Positions 9,386 through 18,205 of a DNA stretch of 64,000 nucleotides are shown here, in pieces. Below the pieces are notes generated by a model. That model was not told the origin of the DNA. It saw nothing but the letters and a program-made list of their open reading frames with translations, and did not search any database. Numbering within the stretch: the stretch's first letter is position 1; each line of letters opens with the position of its first letter. Origin of the DNA: Alphaproteobacteria bacterium. Lineage in GTDB: Bacteria; Pseudomonadota; Alphaproteobacteria; Caulobacterales; Hyphomonadaceae. The position numbers and the translations under genes were made by a program. The stretch covers positions 79,071-143,070 of the forward strand of contig JAHJSB010000029.1 of assembly GCA_018830285.1 (NCBI GenBank), given 5' to 3'.

Positions 9386-10073
9386 GGGCCTCCAGCTGGC
9401 TCCAGACAGATGCACACTGTTCCGGGACCTGCATGTCTGCGGTGTCATTGTGAATCAGTTCGGCACTGTAGAAGCTGACGGCTGCGCCTGCATCCAGTCC
9501 AAGTCCTGAGGCGATATCAGCAACCGAAGACTGGTACTGGTCCGGCCGGCAATCGTACCTGATGCATGGCACAGCTGCGTCCCGCACAAGGGCCAGAATT
9601 TGCGTATTATAAGCGCTCCAGAGATCGATAGCCGTCTCGCGGGTCATTGGTTGTTTCCACGCCAGCGACCTGTTGACGAGGCTCGCCGCAACCGCTTCCG
9701 GGTGGCGAAAGGTGACGACCATTCGCGGCGCGAACAGTGACTGCCAGCCCGCCATGCAGAACACCGTCCTTGGATCCTTCAATCCCCAGAAGGCTTCGCC
9801 GCGCAAGGCTTCGGTCTCGAGACTGAGAGCATCCAGGTCCTCGCTGCGCCAGGCCAGCTGTCCTGCCGGCGGCTTGTCCCAGCTGTAACCGTGAAACGCC
9901 AGGAGCCGGTCATGGATGCTGCGTATGCGCTCGTGTTCCCGGTTGCCTTTCCTGTTGAAAGGCGCCGACGTATTGACATCGCCGAGCGTCAGTCCGCCGG
10001 CCTCCAGGCATCCGGCGAGACAGGAGGTGCCCGATCTGTGCATTCCGAGAATCAGGAGTGGCGACAGGTTCAT
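9351..10073 (-). CDS. Sulfotransferase-family protein coupled to gspE
   Basis: A 240-residue P-loop protein of the PAPS-dependent sulfotransferase fold. GMHRSGTS near residue 10 is the 5'-phosphosulfate binding loop, and FRHPEAVAASLVNR matches the 3'-phosphate binding segment. Its ATG overlaps the gspE stop (ATGA, 10070-10073), so it is probably translated from the same mRNA as GspE. No signal peptide is visible, so it should act in the cytoplasm. Acceptor unknown; a glycan or a protein are both possible. PAPS is made by cysD-cysNC in this window. It could instead bind another nucleotide, as this fold is sometimes non-sulfating. Confidence 0.78.
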   Translation of the reverse strand: MNLSPLLILGMHRSGTSCLAGCLEAGGLTLGDVNTSAPFNRKGNREHERIRSIHDRLLAFHGYSWDKPPAGQLAWRSEDLDALSLETEALRGEAFWGLKDPRTVFCMAGWQSLFAPRMVVTFRHPEAVAASLVNRSLAWKQPMTRETAIDLWSAYNTQILALVRDAAVPCIRYDCRPDQYQSSVADIASGLGLDAGAAVSFYSAELIHNDTADMQVPEQCASVWSQLEALSLAGAHPTLT

Positions 10074-11821
10074 GCCAGCGCTTCTTCAGTACGCGCGCCC
10101 ACCACGCGGACGACTTCTTCAACTGAGGTAAGGCCTCTTCTCGCCTTTATCAGCCCGTCTTCCATCAATGTCTGGAACCCTTTCCTGCGCGCGGCCGCCA
10201 CGATTTCACTCATCGGCGCCTTTCGCGTGATCGCGCCCTGCATGTCCGCATCGACCAGCGCGACCTCGAACAGGCCGAGGCGATCTAAATATCCTGATTG
10301 ATTGCATGCCGGGCATCCATTCGGCGCTCTCCAGTCAGGCGTCTCGGCCATGATGGCCGAAAGGTCGGCCCCATCCCGGATCGCAGTTGCCATTAATTGT
10401 TCGCCGAGGCTGTTGCTGCCGGCAGGCAGGGCGCAATGGCGGCAAAGGCGCCTGACCAGCCGCTGCGCGGCGAATGCCCTGACGGATGAAGCAATCAGGA
10501 AAGGCTCAAGCCCGAGATCCATGAGGCGTTCGATCGCGCCGAGCGCTGAATTCGTGTGAAGGGTCGAAAGTACAAGGTGGCCGGTGAGGGCAGCTCGTGC
10601 CGCAATTTCGGCCGTCTCCCCGTCGCGGATCTCTCCGACCATGACGATATCCGGGTCGTGCCGGAGGATGGCTCTCAGGCCCCGCGCAAAGGTGTATCCG
10701 ATATCTGCCCGGATCTGAACCTGGGTAATATTGGCCATGTTGTATTCGACCGGGTCTTCGACCGTTATGATCTTGCGAAGGCCATCATTGAGGTCTTCCA
10801 ACATCCTGTAGAGCGTTGTCGACTTTCCCGATCCGGTCGGACCCGTGACGAGGATGACGCCATTGTGAAACTGCCGCGCTGCATCGAATGCCCGGGCCGG
10901 CTGGCCGCCGAGGCCAAGACCCACAAGGTCTGGCAGGGACTTTTCCTTTCGCAGCAAGCGCAGAACAAGGCTCTCGCCCCAGGTTCCGGGCAGGGACGAA
11001 ACCCGCAGGTCGAGGTTTTCACCGCCCAGCCTGACAGACTGGCGACCATCCTGGGGCAGCCTCTGCTCGGCAATATCCATGCCGCTCAGGAGCTTGATCC
11101 GGCTTGCGATTGCGTTGAATTTCCCGCGCGGATGAGTGGCCAGCGTCGAAAGGATGCCGTCCACTCTCAATCGCACTTCGAAGGCGTGCTCGTAGGGTTC
11201 GATATGAATGTCGGACGCATTGCGCTTCAGGGAGGCTTCGAAAAGCCTGTTGACGAAGTCGATGACGGGAGCTTCCTGCGCCATTTCCTTGAGACGCTGC
11301 ATGCTGACATCGTCGCCGCCCAGATCGACGGCATCGTCGATCCCCATGGCCGACTGGAGCTGTTCAATCTGGATACGGGTTGCGAGGCGATAGCACAGCC
11401 TGTCCGGCTTGTTGTCCGGAACGGCCTCGGCGATCGCCGCCTCGAGGGTTTCACGCAGTTCAGGTTGAAGCGGATGCAGGCTGGCGACGAACAGCGTCCG
11501 GGCGTCCCCGGTTGCCGTCCACAGGACGGCGCTTTGGGCGTTCAGCCAGCGGGGCGTCAGTGCCAGCATCCTGGCTGCGTCGCTGATCTGGTGTGTCGCG
11601 TCAGGAATTTCCTCCTGGCGAAGCAGGTCGACACCCATCTGGTCTGCCAGCACGACGACCAGGTCATCTTCCGACAAGGCGCCGATCTTGATAAGGGTCT
11701 CTCCGAGATAGCCACCGATTTCGAACTGGGCCGCGATAGCCTGGTCCACGTCGCCAGTGGTCACCAGGCCCCTGGCGACGAGCAGTTCTCCGATACGCTT
11801 TTCGATCATTTCTTGAGGCAA
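10070..11821 (-). CDS. gspE: T2SS assembly ATPase GspE
   Basis: Cytoplasmic hexameric ATPase that powers pseudopilus assembly. 583 residues: an N-terminal T2SSE_N domain (LGELLV-type start; ~1-150), then the ATPase core with Walker A GPTGSGKST at 327-335, the aspartate box (ITVEDPVEY), Walker B in RHDPDIVMVGEIRD around 388-400 and the histidine box TGHLVLSTLHTN. A four-cysteine zinc element, CRHC at 460-463 and CPAC at 503-506, is typical of GspE. The longest frame starts with TTG; ATG four codons in is an alternative. It is divergent from gspF, with an 82-base gap that must hold promoters for both sides. The sulfotransferase gene is coupled to its 3' end. Confidence 0.96.
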   Translation of the reverse strand: MPQEMIEKRIGELLVARGLVTTGDVDQAIAAQFEIGGYLGETLIKIGALSEDDLVVVLADQMGVDLLRQEEIPDATHQISDAARMLALTPRWLNAQSAVLWTATGDARTLFVASLHPLQPELRETLEAAIAEAVPDNKPDRLCYRLATRIQIEQLQSAMGIDDAVDLGGDDVSMQRLKEMAQEAPVIDFVNRLFEASLKRNASDIHIEPYEHAFEVRLRVDGILSTLATHPRGKFNAIASRIKLLSGMDIAEQRLPQDGRQSVRLGGENLDLRVSSLPGTWGESLVLRLLRKEKSLPDLVGLGLGGQPARAFDAARQFHNGVILVTGPTGSGKSTTLYRMLEDLNDGLRKIITVEDPVEYNMANITQVQIRADIGYTFARGLRAILRHDPDIVMVGEIRDGETAEIAARAALTGHLVLSTLHTNSALGAIERLMDLGLEPFLIASSVRAFAAQRLVRRLCRHCALPAGSNSLGEQLMATAIRDGADLSAIMAETPDWRAPNGCPACNQSGYLDRLGLFEVALVDADMQGAITRKAPMSEIVAAARRKGFQTLMEDGLIKARRGLTSVEEVVRVVGARTEEALA

Positions 11822-11903
11822 CTCTGTCGCAGCTTGCTGATAGTGGGGCTGTCATACTAAAACATGACCGGGTGAGCGAGACAAATCGGAACGGGAGTCA
11901 CTA

Positions 11904-13100
11904 TTGGCCAACTTTAAATTCAGCGCGCTGGACAGCCTCGGTCAGAACGTGCGCGGCCAGGTCGAGGCCCGCGATGAAAGCAGTGCCTTTTCCACGCTGA
12001 TTGCCCGTGGCCTGAGCCCGATCTCCGTTCAGGCGCGGGGGGACGGAACGGGGCTGTCGCGCCTGAAGAGTATCCGCCCCAAGGACCTTGCCATGATGAC
12101 GCGCCAGATTGCCGTGCTCCTGTCGGCCGGCATCAGCCTGACCGAAACCATGTCGAGCCTGGCGAACGGATCGTCGCATCCGGCGCTGGCCGAGCGGGCC
12201 GGACGGGTGCGTTCCGGCCTGCGGGCGGGTGAGCCCTTCTCGAAATGCCTCGCACGCGAATTTCCGACCCTTCCGCCTTACGTGCCGCAACTGGCCGAAC
12301 TTGGCGAAGCCACGGGGCGCCTCGGGCCGGCCCTGATGGAAGCGGCCGACCAGTATGATTATGATCAGGAAATTGCCAGTGAAGTCCGCTCGGCCCTGAC
12401 CTATCCGCTATTCCTGCTTGGCGCGGGCTCGCTCATTGTCGGCATCATGTTCGTCTTCGTGGTCCCGCGCTTTGCAGACCTCGTGACGCAATCCAATGCG
12501 TCTGTTCCAACCATTTCGCGCTGGGTGATCGGGTTTTCGATGTGGTTCAGTACAAACTGGTTGCTGGCATTGGTCGGCGCAGCGCTTCTGGGAGCCGCTG
12601 GCGTCTGGGCGGTGCGCTCCATGCAGGGCGGCCTCGCAGGCGTCGCCGAGCACATTCCCGTCATCAGGAAGTACCAGGCCGTCAGCACGCTGGCGCGCTG
12701 GTGCCGCATACTCGGGGGCGCCCTGCAGCAGGGATCGGGCATTCTGCCGGCGCTGGAGCTCGCTGAGCGGGGCGTCAATGCTCCCCAGCTTCGCGCCGGG
12801 CTTGTCGCTGCGCGCTCTTCGGTTCGCAGTGGCGAGGGTCTTGATGAGGCCATTGCCCGCAACCTGCCAGAATTTGACAGCGTCGCCATCGACATGATCC
12901 GGACCGGACGCACGTCCGGCCAGCTCGCCGACATGATGATTTTTGCGGCCGAAATCTATCGGCGCGAAACACAGGAACGCACGAAAAAACTGACCGCGCT
13001 GGTAGAACCGCTGGCGATTGTGTCGATTTCGCTTATTGTCGGCACGATCGTTATCAGCATTGTTCTTGCCATGACCAGCCTCTACGAGATTGCCCCATGA
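11904..13100 (+). CDS. gspF: T2SS inner-membrane platform protein GspF
   Basis: 398-residue polytopic protein with two GspF repeats and three predicted membrane helices (around YPLFLLGAGSLIVGIMFVFV, the 210-235 region and the C-terminal IVSISLIVGTIVISIVL). It forms the platform that links GspE to the pseudopilus. The start is TTG at 11904: GGGAG lies 6 bases upstream, and no ATG fits better. Its stop overlaps the gspG start (ATGA at 13097-13100). First gene of the rightward gspF-G-D-I operon. Confidence 0.94.
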   Translation: MANFKFSALDSLGQNVRGQVEARDESSAFSTLIARGLSPISVQARGDGTGLSRLKSIRPKDLAMMTRQIAVLLSAGISLTETMSSLANGSSHPALAERAGRVRSGLRAGEPFSKCLAREFPTLPPYVPQLAELGEATGRLGPALMEAADQYDYDQEIASEVRSALTYPLFLLGAGSLIVGIMFVFVVPRFADLVTQSNASVPTISRWVIGFSMWFSTNWLLALVGAALLGAAGVWAVRSMQGGLAGVAEHIPVIRKYQAVSTLARWCRILGGALQQGSGILPALELAERGVNAPQLRAGLVAARSSVRSGEGLDEAIARNLPEFDSVAIDMIRTGRTSGQLADMMIFAAEIYRRETQERTKKLTALVEPLAIVSISLIVGTIVISIVLAMTSLYEIAP

Positions 13101-13591
13101 CCCATTCACGCGTCGCAAAAGACGAAAAAGCACCAACCGCCGTCAAGGAGGGCCGGGATGACGGGTTCTCCCTGCTTGAAATGCTCGTGGTCCTCGCGAT
13201 AATGGGCATTATCGCCGCAATGGTTGCCCCCCGCCTGTTCAACCAGGTCGACAAGTCGAAGCAGACGGTCGCAGAAGCGCAGACGAAAGCCCTGATAACG
13301 GCGCTTTCGACGATGCGGCTTGATATCGGACGCTATCCCACGGCCGACGAGTCGCTCAATCTGCTCATCCAGCGCCCGACGGACCCGGCAGCGGCGGCAA
13401 CGTGGTATGGCCCTTACATGGACGATGGCCTGCCAACCGATCCCTGGGGGCAGCCTTACCGCTATACGCCGCCACTGAAGGATGCCGGAGGCCTCGATCG
13501 CACCCCGTTTGTCTATTCGCTGGGCGCCGACCAGCAACCTGGAGGCAGCGGACTGGACACAGACATCGGCCGCGTGCCATCTGGACCATGA
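13097..13591 (+). CDS. gspG: T2SS major pseudopilin GspG
   Basis: 164 residues. Prepilin site G23/F24 in DDGFSLLEMLVVLAIMGIIAA, with the invariant Glu at +5. The mature domain has the GspG-specific pattern: RYPTADESLNLL, WYGPYM, LPTDPWGQPYRY and a glycine/aspartate-rich C-terminus (SGLDTDIG), which binds calcium in characterised GspG. It is coupled to gspF by ATGA. GspG polymerises into the pseudopilus. The prepilin peptidase that must process it (GspO) is not encoded in this window. Confidence 0.95.
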   Translation: MTHSRVAKDEKAPTAVKEGRDDGFSLLEMLVVLAIMGIIAAMVAPRLFNQVDKSKQTVAEAQTKALITALSTMRLDIGRYPTADESLNLLIQRPTDPAAAATWYGPYMDDGLPTDPWGQPYRYTPPLKDAGGLDRTPFVYSLGADQQPGGSGLDTDIGRVPSGP

Positions 13592-13670
13592 GGGTCGCCA
13601 TTCGCCAAAAGCCCTGATAATTCTCGCCAATTCCGTCACTGGCGGCCCGGCTTAACCGAAGAACCCGCTC

Positions 13671-15908
13671 ATGCCTGTACAGTCAAAACACCTCCAACGC
13701 GCGCTTCTTGCTGCCAGATGGGCCAGCGTGTCGATCCTGCTCGTCCTGCCAGCCTGCTCCAACACCTCTGCGCGCCGTCCTGATCCCATGGCAGGGGCAA
13801 TCCGGGTTGATCCGGGTGCAAACCCCTACAAGGTGACGGACCCGGGCGCTCTGCAGGCAATTTCCGGGAAAAACCCACAGCCGAGACAGGCCCAGGACGG
13901 ATCCAGGGAATTTTCTGTTCCTTCGATTGCAACCTCATCGGAAGCAGAAGGACCGCAATCCGGTTCCAGGCCGCCTGCGCCTCACACGAAGACGGTCGAT
14001 GCCGCCGTCCAGGAGCTCCCGCTTCCCGATTTCATCGATACCGTGTTTGGGCAGATGCTCCAGGTGCCATACTATACCGGTCCCGGGGTCGCTGATCGCA
14101 AGGACGTCATTATCAAGTTGCGCACCTCTGGCGAGCTGAAATCGACCGATTTTCTTGCGCTCGTATCGGGCGCACTGACAGAGTATGGCGTATCGGTCGT
14201 CGCTGAAGACGGCGTCTACAAGATACTTGATGATGTCTCACTTCGCGCGAGGATACCGCGATTCGTCAGATCCAGGTCGGCTCCGGACACGCCGAGCGCA
14301 CTGCGCCCGCTCGTGATGTTCGTCGAGCTTGATGCGATCTCGGCGGCGGACATGGCAACAATCCTCAAGCAGGCTTTCCCGGACAAGTCACGCCTGACGA
14401 TCGAACCGAACCAGGCGATCAATGTGCTGACATTGAACGGCCTGCCTGAAGATGTCGAAGCGGCGCTGAACATCATCGATGAAATGGACGAGCTTGCCTA
14501 TGCCGGCACCGAACTGCTGCGTTACTCGCCAGACTATGTCGGCGCCAAGGAACTGGCAGAGCAGATGGCGAGGCTGCTGACGATTGAAGGGTGGCAATCG
14601 AGTTCAAACCCCAGCATCCAGAGAACCATCGTGACAATCCCGGTCGAGTTCACGAACGACCTGTTCGTGTTCTCCAAGAGCCCGGTTGCGCTTGAGCGCG
14701 CGCGGTTCTGGCTCAACGAACTCGACAAGCCCGCCAAGACCGGCGATGTGGCGCAATTGTTTGTCTATTCAGTCCAGAATGTTGACGCTGAAACACTGGC
14801 CAATACGGTGAATGCTGTCCTTTCTGGCGGGAAAGGCGGAACTCGTCGCGGCACAGGACAGGATGGCAGTGATGGTGCCGGCCTCAACGGCCAGGGGGCC
14901 GGGCTCGCCTCTCCGGTGGCAGGCAGCCTCAGCGGAGGGAATATCCCGGGCGCGCTGGTCGTCGATGTCATCTCCAATCGCCTGATCTATTCAGGCGCAT
15001 CTTCTGACTATGCCCGCCTCAAGCCGCTGCTTGAGCAACTCGACCGGCCACCGGGCGAGGTGCTCATCCTGGTGACAATTGCGGAAATAACCCTGACGGA
15101 CGAGACCCAGTACGGCCTTGAATTCTTCGTCGACAGTATCGGGAACGCGGATTTCAGGGCAACGACAGGTACGTCTGGCCTCGGCCTCGGCTCGTCGGGC
15201 CTGAACGTTGGCGTTTTCTCGGGTAATGTCGAGGTTGCGCTCAATGCGTTTGCGTCGAACTCGCAGGTCAACGTCCTGTCAAAACCCAAACTGATTGCCC
15301 GGTCGGGCGGAGCGGCCCGGCTCCAGGTCGGCACCGACGTTCCCGTCATCACATCCCAAAGGGCCGCCTCCGCCCAGGACGGGGACGGTGTGACCGATGT
15401 CCTGCAGCAGGTCGAGTACCGCAAGACCGGCGTGCTCCTGTCGATCGAGCCGATCATTTTCAGTGAAAACAGGGTCGACCTGACCATTTCGCAGGAAGTT
15501 TCCACAGCCCTTCCAAACAATGCCTCGGCCATTGCGAGCCCGACAATTTCCAACCGGACGCTGGACACACAATTGTCTATCCAGGATGGAGAAACCGTCG
15601 TCCTTGGCGGCCTGATCCAGACGACTACGACAGACGGCGAGACGGGTATTCCATTCCTCAAGGACGTTCCGATTGCGGGCAACCTCTTCCGGAACAATTC
15701 GATCAGCCAGACGCGTACGGAACTCCTGGTCCTGATCACAGCCTATATCCTCAAGGACACGGATGAAAAAGCCGGGTTTACCAATAAACTGGTCGACGAA
15801 CTCGACCGATCGAGCAGGGCAACCGACAATATGAAAACCCTGCTTCGCCCCCGTCCCCGGCCCGTCACGCCTGAACCGGGCAGCAAGGCACCCGCAACGA
15901 ACCGATGA
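13671..15908 (+). CDS. gspD: T2SS secretin GspD, apparent lipoprotein
   Basis: 745-residue outer-membrane secretin. The N-terminus has a lipoprotein signal (SILLVLPAC, Cys29), unlike classical GspD proteins, which use a separate pilotin. A ~100-residue linker follows, then N0/N1-N3 domains (LPLPDFIDTVFGQML; repeated VEAALNIIDEMDEL and RLKPLLEQLDRPPGEVLI motifs), then the secretin core with NVLSKPKLIARSGGAARLQVG and the C-terminal VVLGGLIQTTT, VPIAGNLF, TELLVLITAYI. A glycine-rich insert lies around residues 380-425, between N-domains. Its stop overlaps gspI (ATGA). Lipidation may let it reach the outer membrane without a pilotin; this is inference. Confidence 0.94.
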   Translation: MPVQSKHLQRALLAARWASVSILLVLPACSNTSARRPDPMAGAIRVDPGANPYKVTDPGALQAISGKNPQPRQAQDGSREFSVPSIATSSEAEGPQSGSRPPAPHTKTVDAAVQELPLPDFIDTVFGQMLQVPYYTGPGVADRKDVIIKLRTSGELKSTDFLALVSGALTEYGVSVVAEDGVYKILDDVSLRARIPRFVRSRSAPDTPSALRPLVMFVELDAISAADMATILKQAFPDKSRLTIEPNQAINVLTLNGLPEDVEAALNIIDEMDELAYAGTELLRYSPDYVGAKELAEQMARLLTIEGWQSSSNPSIQRTIVTIPVEFTNDLFVFSKSPVALERARFWLNELDKPAKTGDVAQLFVYSVQNVDAETLANTVNAVLSGGKGGTRRGTGQDGSDGAGLNGQGAGLASPVAGSLSGGNIPGALVVDVISNRLIYSGASSDYARLKPLLEQLDRPPGEVLILVTIAEITLTDETQYGLEFFVDSIGNADFRATTGTSGLGLGSSGLNVGVFSGNVEVALNAFASNSQVNVLSKPKLIARSGGAARLQVGTDVPVITSQRAASAQDGDGVTDVLQQVEYRKTGVLLSIEPIIFSENRVDLTISQEVSTALPNNASAIASPTISNRTLDTQLSIQDGETVVLGGLIQTTTTDGETGIPFLKDVPIAGNLFRNNSISQTRTELLVLITAYILKDTDEKAGFTNKLVDELDRSSRATDNMKTLLRPRPRPVTPEPGSKAPATNR

Positions 15909-16348
15909 CCGGGACGACGCTTGAGCCAGGTATAGACAGTGAAGCGGGGTTTTCCCTGCTCGAGACGATCGCTGCCCTGGCCATCCTGTCGATGGCGCTT
16001 GTGCCCCTGCTTGCATTACAGTTCCAGCTCGCGTCGGGCGCGGCAAGGCTTGAGCAGCAGAGCGAGTTGTCACGCGCCGTGTCGGTCGCGCGTGTCATGC
16101 TCTCGGCGACGAACCCGGTCATTGAACCTGAGGGCCGCCGCGATCTTGGCGGCGGCTGGCAGGTCGGCTGGACATCGCAGCCACTGGGTCCGCCCGAAGC
16201 GGCCCGGTACGGCCTCGGCGTGAGTTCCCGCTATCGGATGCAGGTCTTCCGCGTGACCGCAGACGTGATCGACCAGGACAACCGGACAAGTCCGCTGTCA
16301 CTGCAGACGCTCGGCTGGGTCGAAACCGCCCCCTTTGGATATGAGTAG
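15905..16348 (+). CDS. gspI: T2SS minor pseudopilin GspI
   Basis: 147 residues with prepilin site G15/F16 (EAGFSLLETIAALAILSMALVPL), Glu at +5, then a short globular domain with LGGGWQVGW, as in GspI. It is coupled to gspD by a 4-base overlap. It helps form the I-J-K pseudopilus tip with GspJ (18997) and GspK (24423). A hairpin directly follows its stop. Confidence 0.85.
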   Translation: MTGTTLEPGIDSEAGFSLLETIAALAILSMALVPLLALQFQLASGAARLEQQSELSRAVSVARVMLSATNPVIEPEGRRDLGGGWQVGWTSQPLGPPEAARYGLGVSSRYRMQVFRVTADVIDQDNRTSPLSLQTLGWVETAPFGYE

Positions 16349-16364
16349 CGCAATAAAATTGCGC
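16348..16364 (+). terminator. Short hairpin at the end of gspI
   Basis: GCGCAAT (16348-16354) pairs with ATTGCGC (16358-16364) over an AAA loop, starting in the gspI stop codon. No T run follows. It may weaken read-through from gspFGDI into the next gene, which has its own promoter candidate. Confidence 0.4.
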
Positions 16365-16476
16365 AGATCCATTATTCCGGCGACTGAAATCTCGACAAAG
16401 CGTGGGTAAAAATACAACAGAGCCTGAATTCTTGGATCAAATCCCGCCATTACGAAAAACTGTCATCAACCGTCGC

Positions 16477-16506
16477 TTGACACACCAGAGGGGGGAATCC
16501 TAAGGT
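16477..16506 (+). promoter_or_regulatory. Candidate sigma-70-type promoter of the exported-protein gene
   Basis: TTGACA at 16477-16482 is a perfect -35 hexamer. TAAGGT at 16501-16506 is a weak -10 at 18-base spacing. It lies about 100 bases before the exported-protein start, inside a 254-base intergenic region. No start site is known, so this rests on hexamers only. Confidence 0.4.
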
Positions 16507-16549
16507 CATCTCGCGCGGCTGGGATTCGCCAATCGCAGCGAACCATAGT

Positions 16550-16569
16550 CTCGCCGAATGTCCGGCGAG
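16550..16569 (+). other. 5' untranslated hairpin before the exported-protein gene
   Basis: CTCGCCG (16550-16556) pairs with CGGCGAG (16563-16569) across a 6-base loop. It lies about 20 bases upstream of the AGGGG ribosome binding site (16591-16595) of the gene at 16603. Such leader hairpins can protect abundant mRNAs; no function is shown here. Confidence 0.4.
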
Positions 16570-16602
16570 GCCTAGTTTAGCTTCCTTAGTAGGGGAATTT
16601 AT

Positions 16603-18099
16603 ATGATTAAGAAACTTTTGGCGGCAACATCCGTTGCGGCGCTCATCGCAGGCGGCGCCCAGGCGCAGCTGGCACTCGAGCAGACTTCCGTGACTTCGTC
16701 GAGCGGCGCTGTGACGACGATCGCCTCACCTTACGTTCTTGCAGATGAAGTAGATCTCGTCGCCCTGAACGCAACACCGGCAGGTATCGGCCAGTTTGGC
16801 CTCGAAGTCCTCACTGAGGGCGTTATTCCTCCCGGCCAGAATATCTTCCTGGCTATTCAGGTCACAAACGGGACAATCGCGTCCAACCTGAATGGCTCAG
16901 AGTTTCCAGCGCTGGCCAGCGGCATTACTGGTGCCGTCGTGAATCAGGGTGGTACGACAGGTGCGACCTCTGTGCGTTACCTGATCACAACCGACGCAGC
17001 CGACAATTCGACAAGCGACTTGACCCGTGACGGTATCGCGCTCAACCTTCCTGTGCGTGCAGCATCATGCGGAGATGTGACGTTTGCCGTCACCATGTTC
17101 CAGACTGAAACCGGTGGAACGAAGATCGAAGGCGGAACGGCAGTCCTGACCAGCGCCGCAGTACCGATCGCAGCCATGACCTGCGAAAGCGTTTTTGATG
17201 CATCGCTGACACCTGATACGGCCATGTCGGTCCTCGACCTGCAGACGCCACCAGCCTTCTCGACATTCGACATTGCAAACGACGCTCCTTCGGTTGCGAC
17301 GCTTGGCGACTTTGCCCTGGCGTTTACTCCGGGCTTCCTCGACTTGGCAGGCACACCTGCTGTGATCGGGAACGTCTTGGGCTTTGTGGCTGACATCGAT
17401 TTCCAGAATACTGACGAAATCGTTAGCGGTCAGGCGATCGCTGGAGCTGGTGCTGTGTTTGCAACAGCTGCAACAGTCGCCACCGGCAGCGATATTAACC
17501 TGGTCAGCACGACTGCTGCTACTGCGCCAGCAACCGGCACCTTCGATCTGACCATCTCGACCACTGCCCCTGTTGCCGCTCAGACTGTGTCAGTCAGCGA
17601 TGCCGTTCTGACCCTCGACACAAGCGTTGGTTTGAAAGCGACAGATGCGTTCACAATCGCCGATGTTGAAGACCTGAAATACGAAGGCAATGTCTTCGGA
17701 CCCTTCGACTGGGTGTCAGACAGCACCAAGGCCGTGAATTCGATCTTCCGCATCACCGGTCTCGACCCAGCCGAAGACGTTCCAGCGCAGATCATTGTTA
17801 CGAACTCGCGTAACGGCTCTGCGTTTAACGGTGTCTATCCGTTCACTATCCTCGGTTCTTCGGTCCAGGGTAGCGAAGTTCGTCTGAACAGCTCACAGCT
17901 TGAAGCGGTCGCAGGCCAGTTCGGAACAGCTGATATTTCAATGGTCTTCTCGACGACCCTTGACCTTGATGTTGATCGTCTGAATGCAAGCCCATCCTCC
18001 TCGGTTGTGACGCCATTCGGCGACAATTCGAACTCGGACAGCACGCCAGATACGACAACTCCGGCAACGACCCTCAACGACGACCAGGGCAACTTCTAA
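16603..18099 (+). CDS. Exported protein of unknown function inside the T2SS cluster
   Basis: 498 residues with a clear Sec signal peptide (MIKKLLAATSVAALIAGGAQA, cut near AQA-QL). The mature chain is rich in Ala, Thr, Val, Ser and Asp and poor in Lys, Arg and Cys, with two cysteines near AASCGDVTF and AMTCESVFD that may form a disulfide. The last ~35 residues are low complexity (DNSNSDSTPDTTTP...). I recognise no family; the composition resembles surface-layer or secreted matrix proteins. It has a strong ribosome site (AGGGG, 7 bases before ATG), a promoter candidate and its own strong terminator, so it is probably highly expressed separately from the gsp genes. It is a good candidate T2SS substrate, by position only. 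Codon use looks less GC-rich than its neighbours. Confidence 0.85.
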   Translation: MIKKLLAATSVAALIAGGAQAQLALEQTSVTSSSGAVTTIASPYVLADEVDLVALNATPAGIGQFGLEVLTEGVIPPGQNIFLAIQVTNGTIASNLNGSEFPALASGITGAVVNQGGTTGATSVRYLITTDAADNSTSDLTRDGIALNLPVRAASCGDVTFAVTMFQTETGGTKIEGGTAVLTSAAVPIAAMTCESVFDASLTPDTAMSVLDLQTPPAFSTFDIANDAPSVATLGDFALAFTPGFLDLAGTPAVIGNVLGFVADIDFQNTDEIVSGQAIAGAGAVFATAATVATGSDINLVSTTAATAPATGTFDLTISTTAPVAAQTVSVSDAVLTLDTSVGLKATDAFTIADVEDLKYEGNVFGPFDWVSDSTKAVNSIFRITGLDPAEDVPAQIIVTNSRNGSAFNGVYPFTILGSSVQGSEVRLNSSQLEAVAGQFGTADISMVFSTTLDLDVDRLNASPSSSVVTPFGDNSNSDSTPDTTTPATTLNDDQGNF

Positions 18100-18127
18100 G
18101 CCCCAATTCGTCTAAGATAATTTGGAA

Positions 18128-18155
18128 GGGGCGGCCTCTTGGCCGCCCCTTTTTT
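18128..18155 (+). terminator. Strong intrinsic terminator of the exported-protein gene
   Basis: GGGGCGGCC (18128-18136) pairs perfectly with GGCCGCCCC (18141-18149) over TCTT, followed by six T. It is the clearest intrinsic terminator in the window and lies 29 bases after the stop at 18099. Confidence 0.92.
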
Positions 18156-18205
18156 GTTGTCATCAAGGCGTTTGAGAACGCGCAACTTGCCTGTAGGATT
18201 GAGCG

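Noticed and set aside
10556..11860. Rightward 434-codon frame opposite gspE
   Set aside because: GspE on the other strand has Walker A, Walker B and tetracysteine motifs; the antisense product has none.
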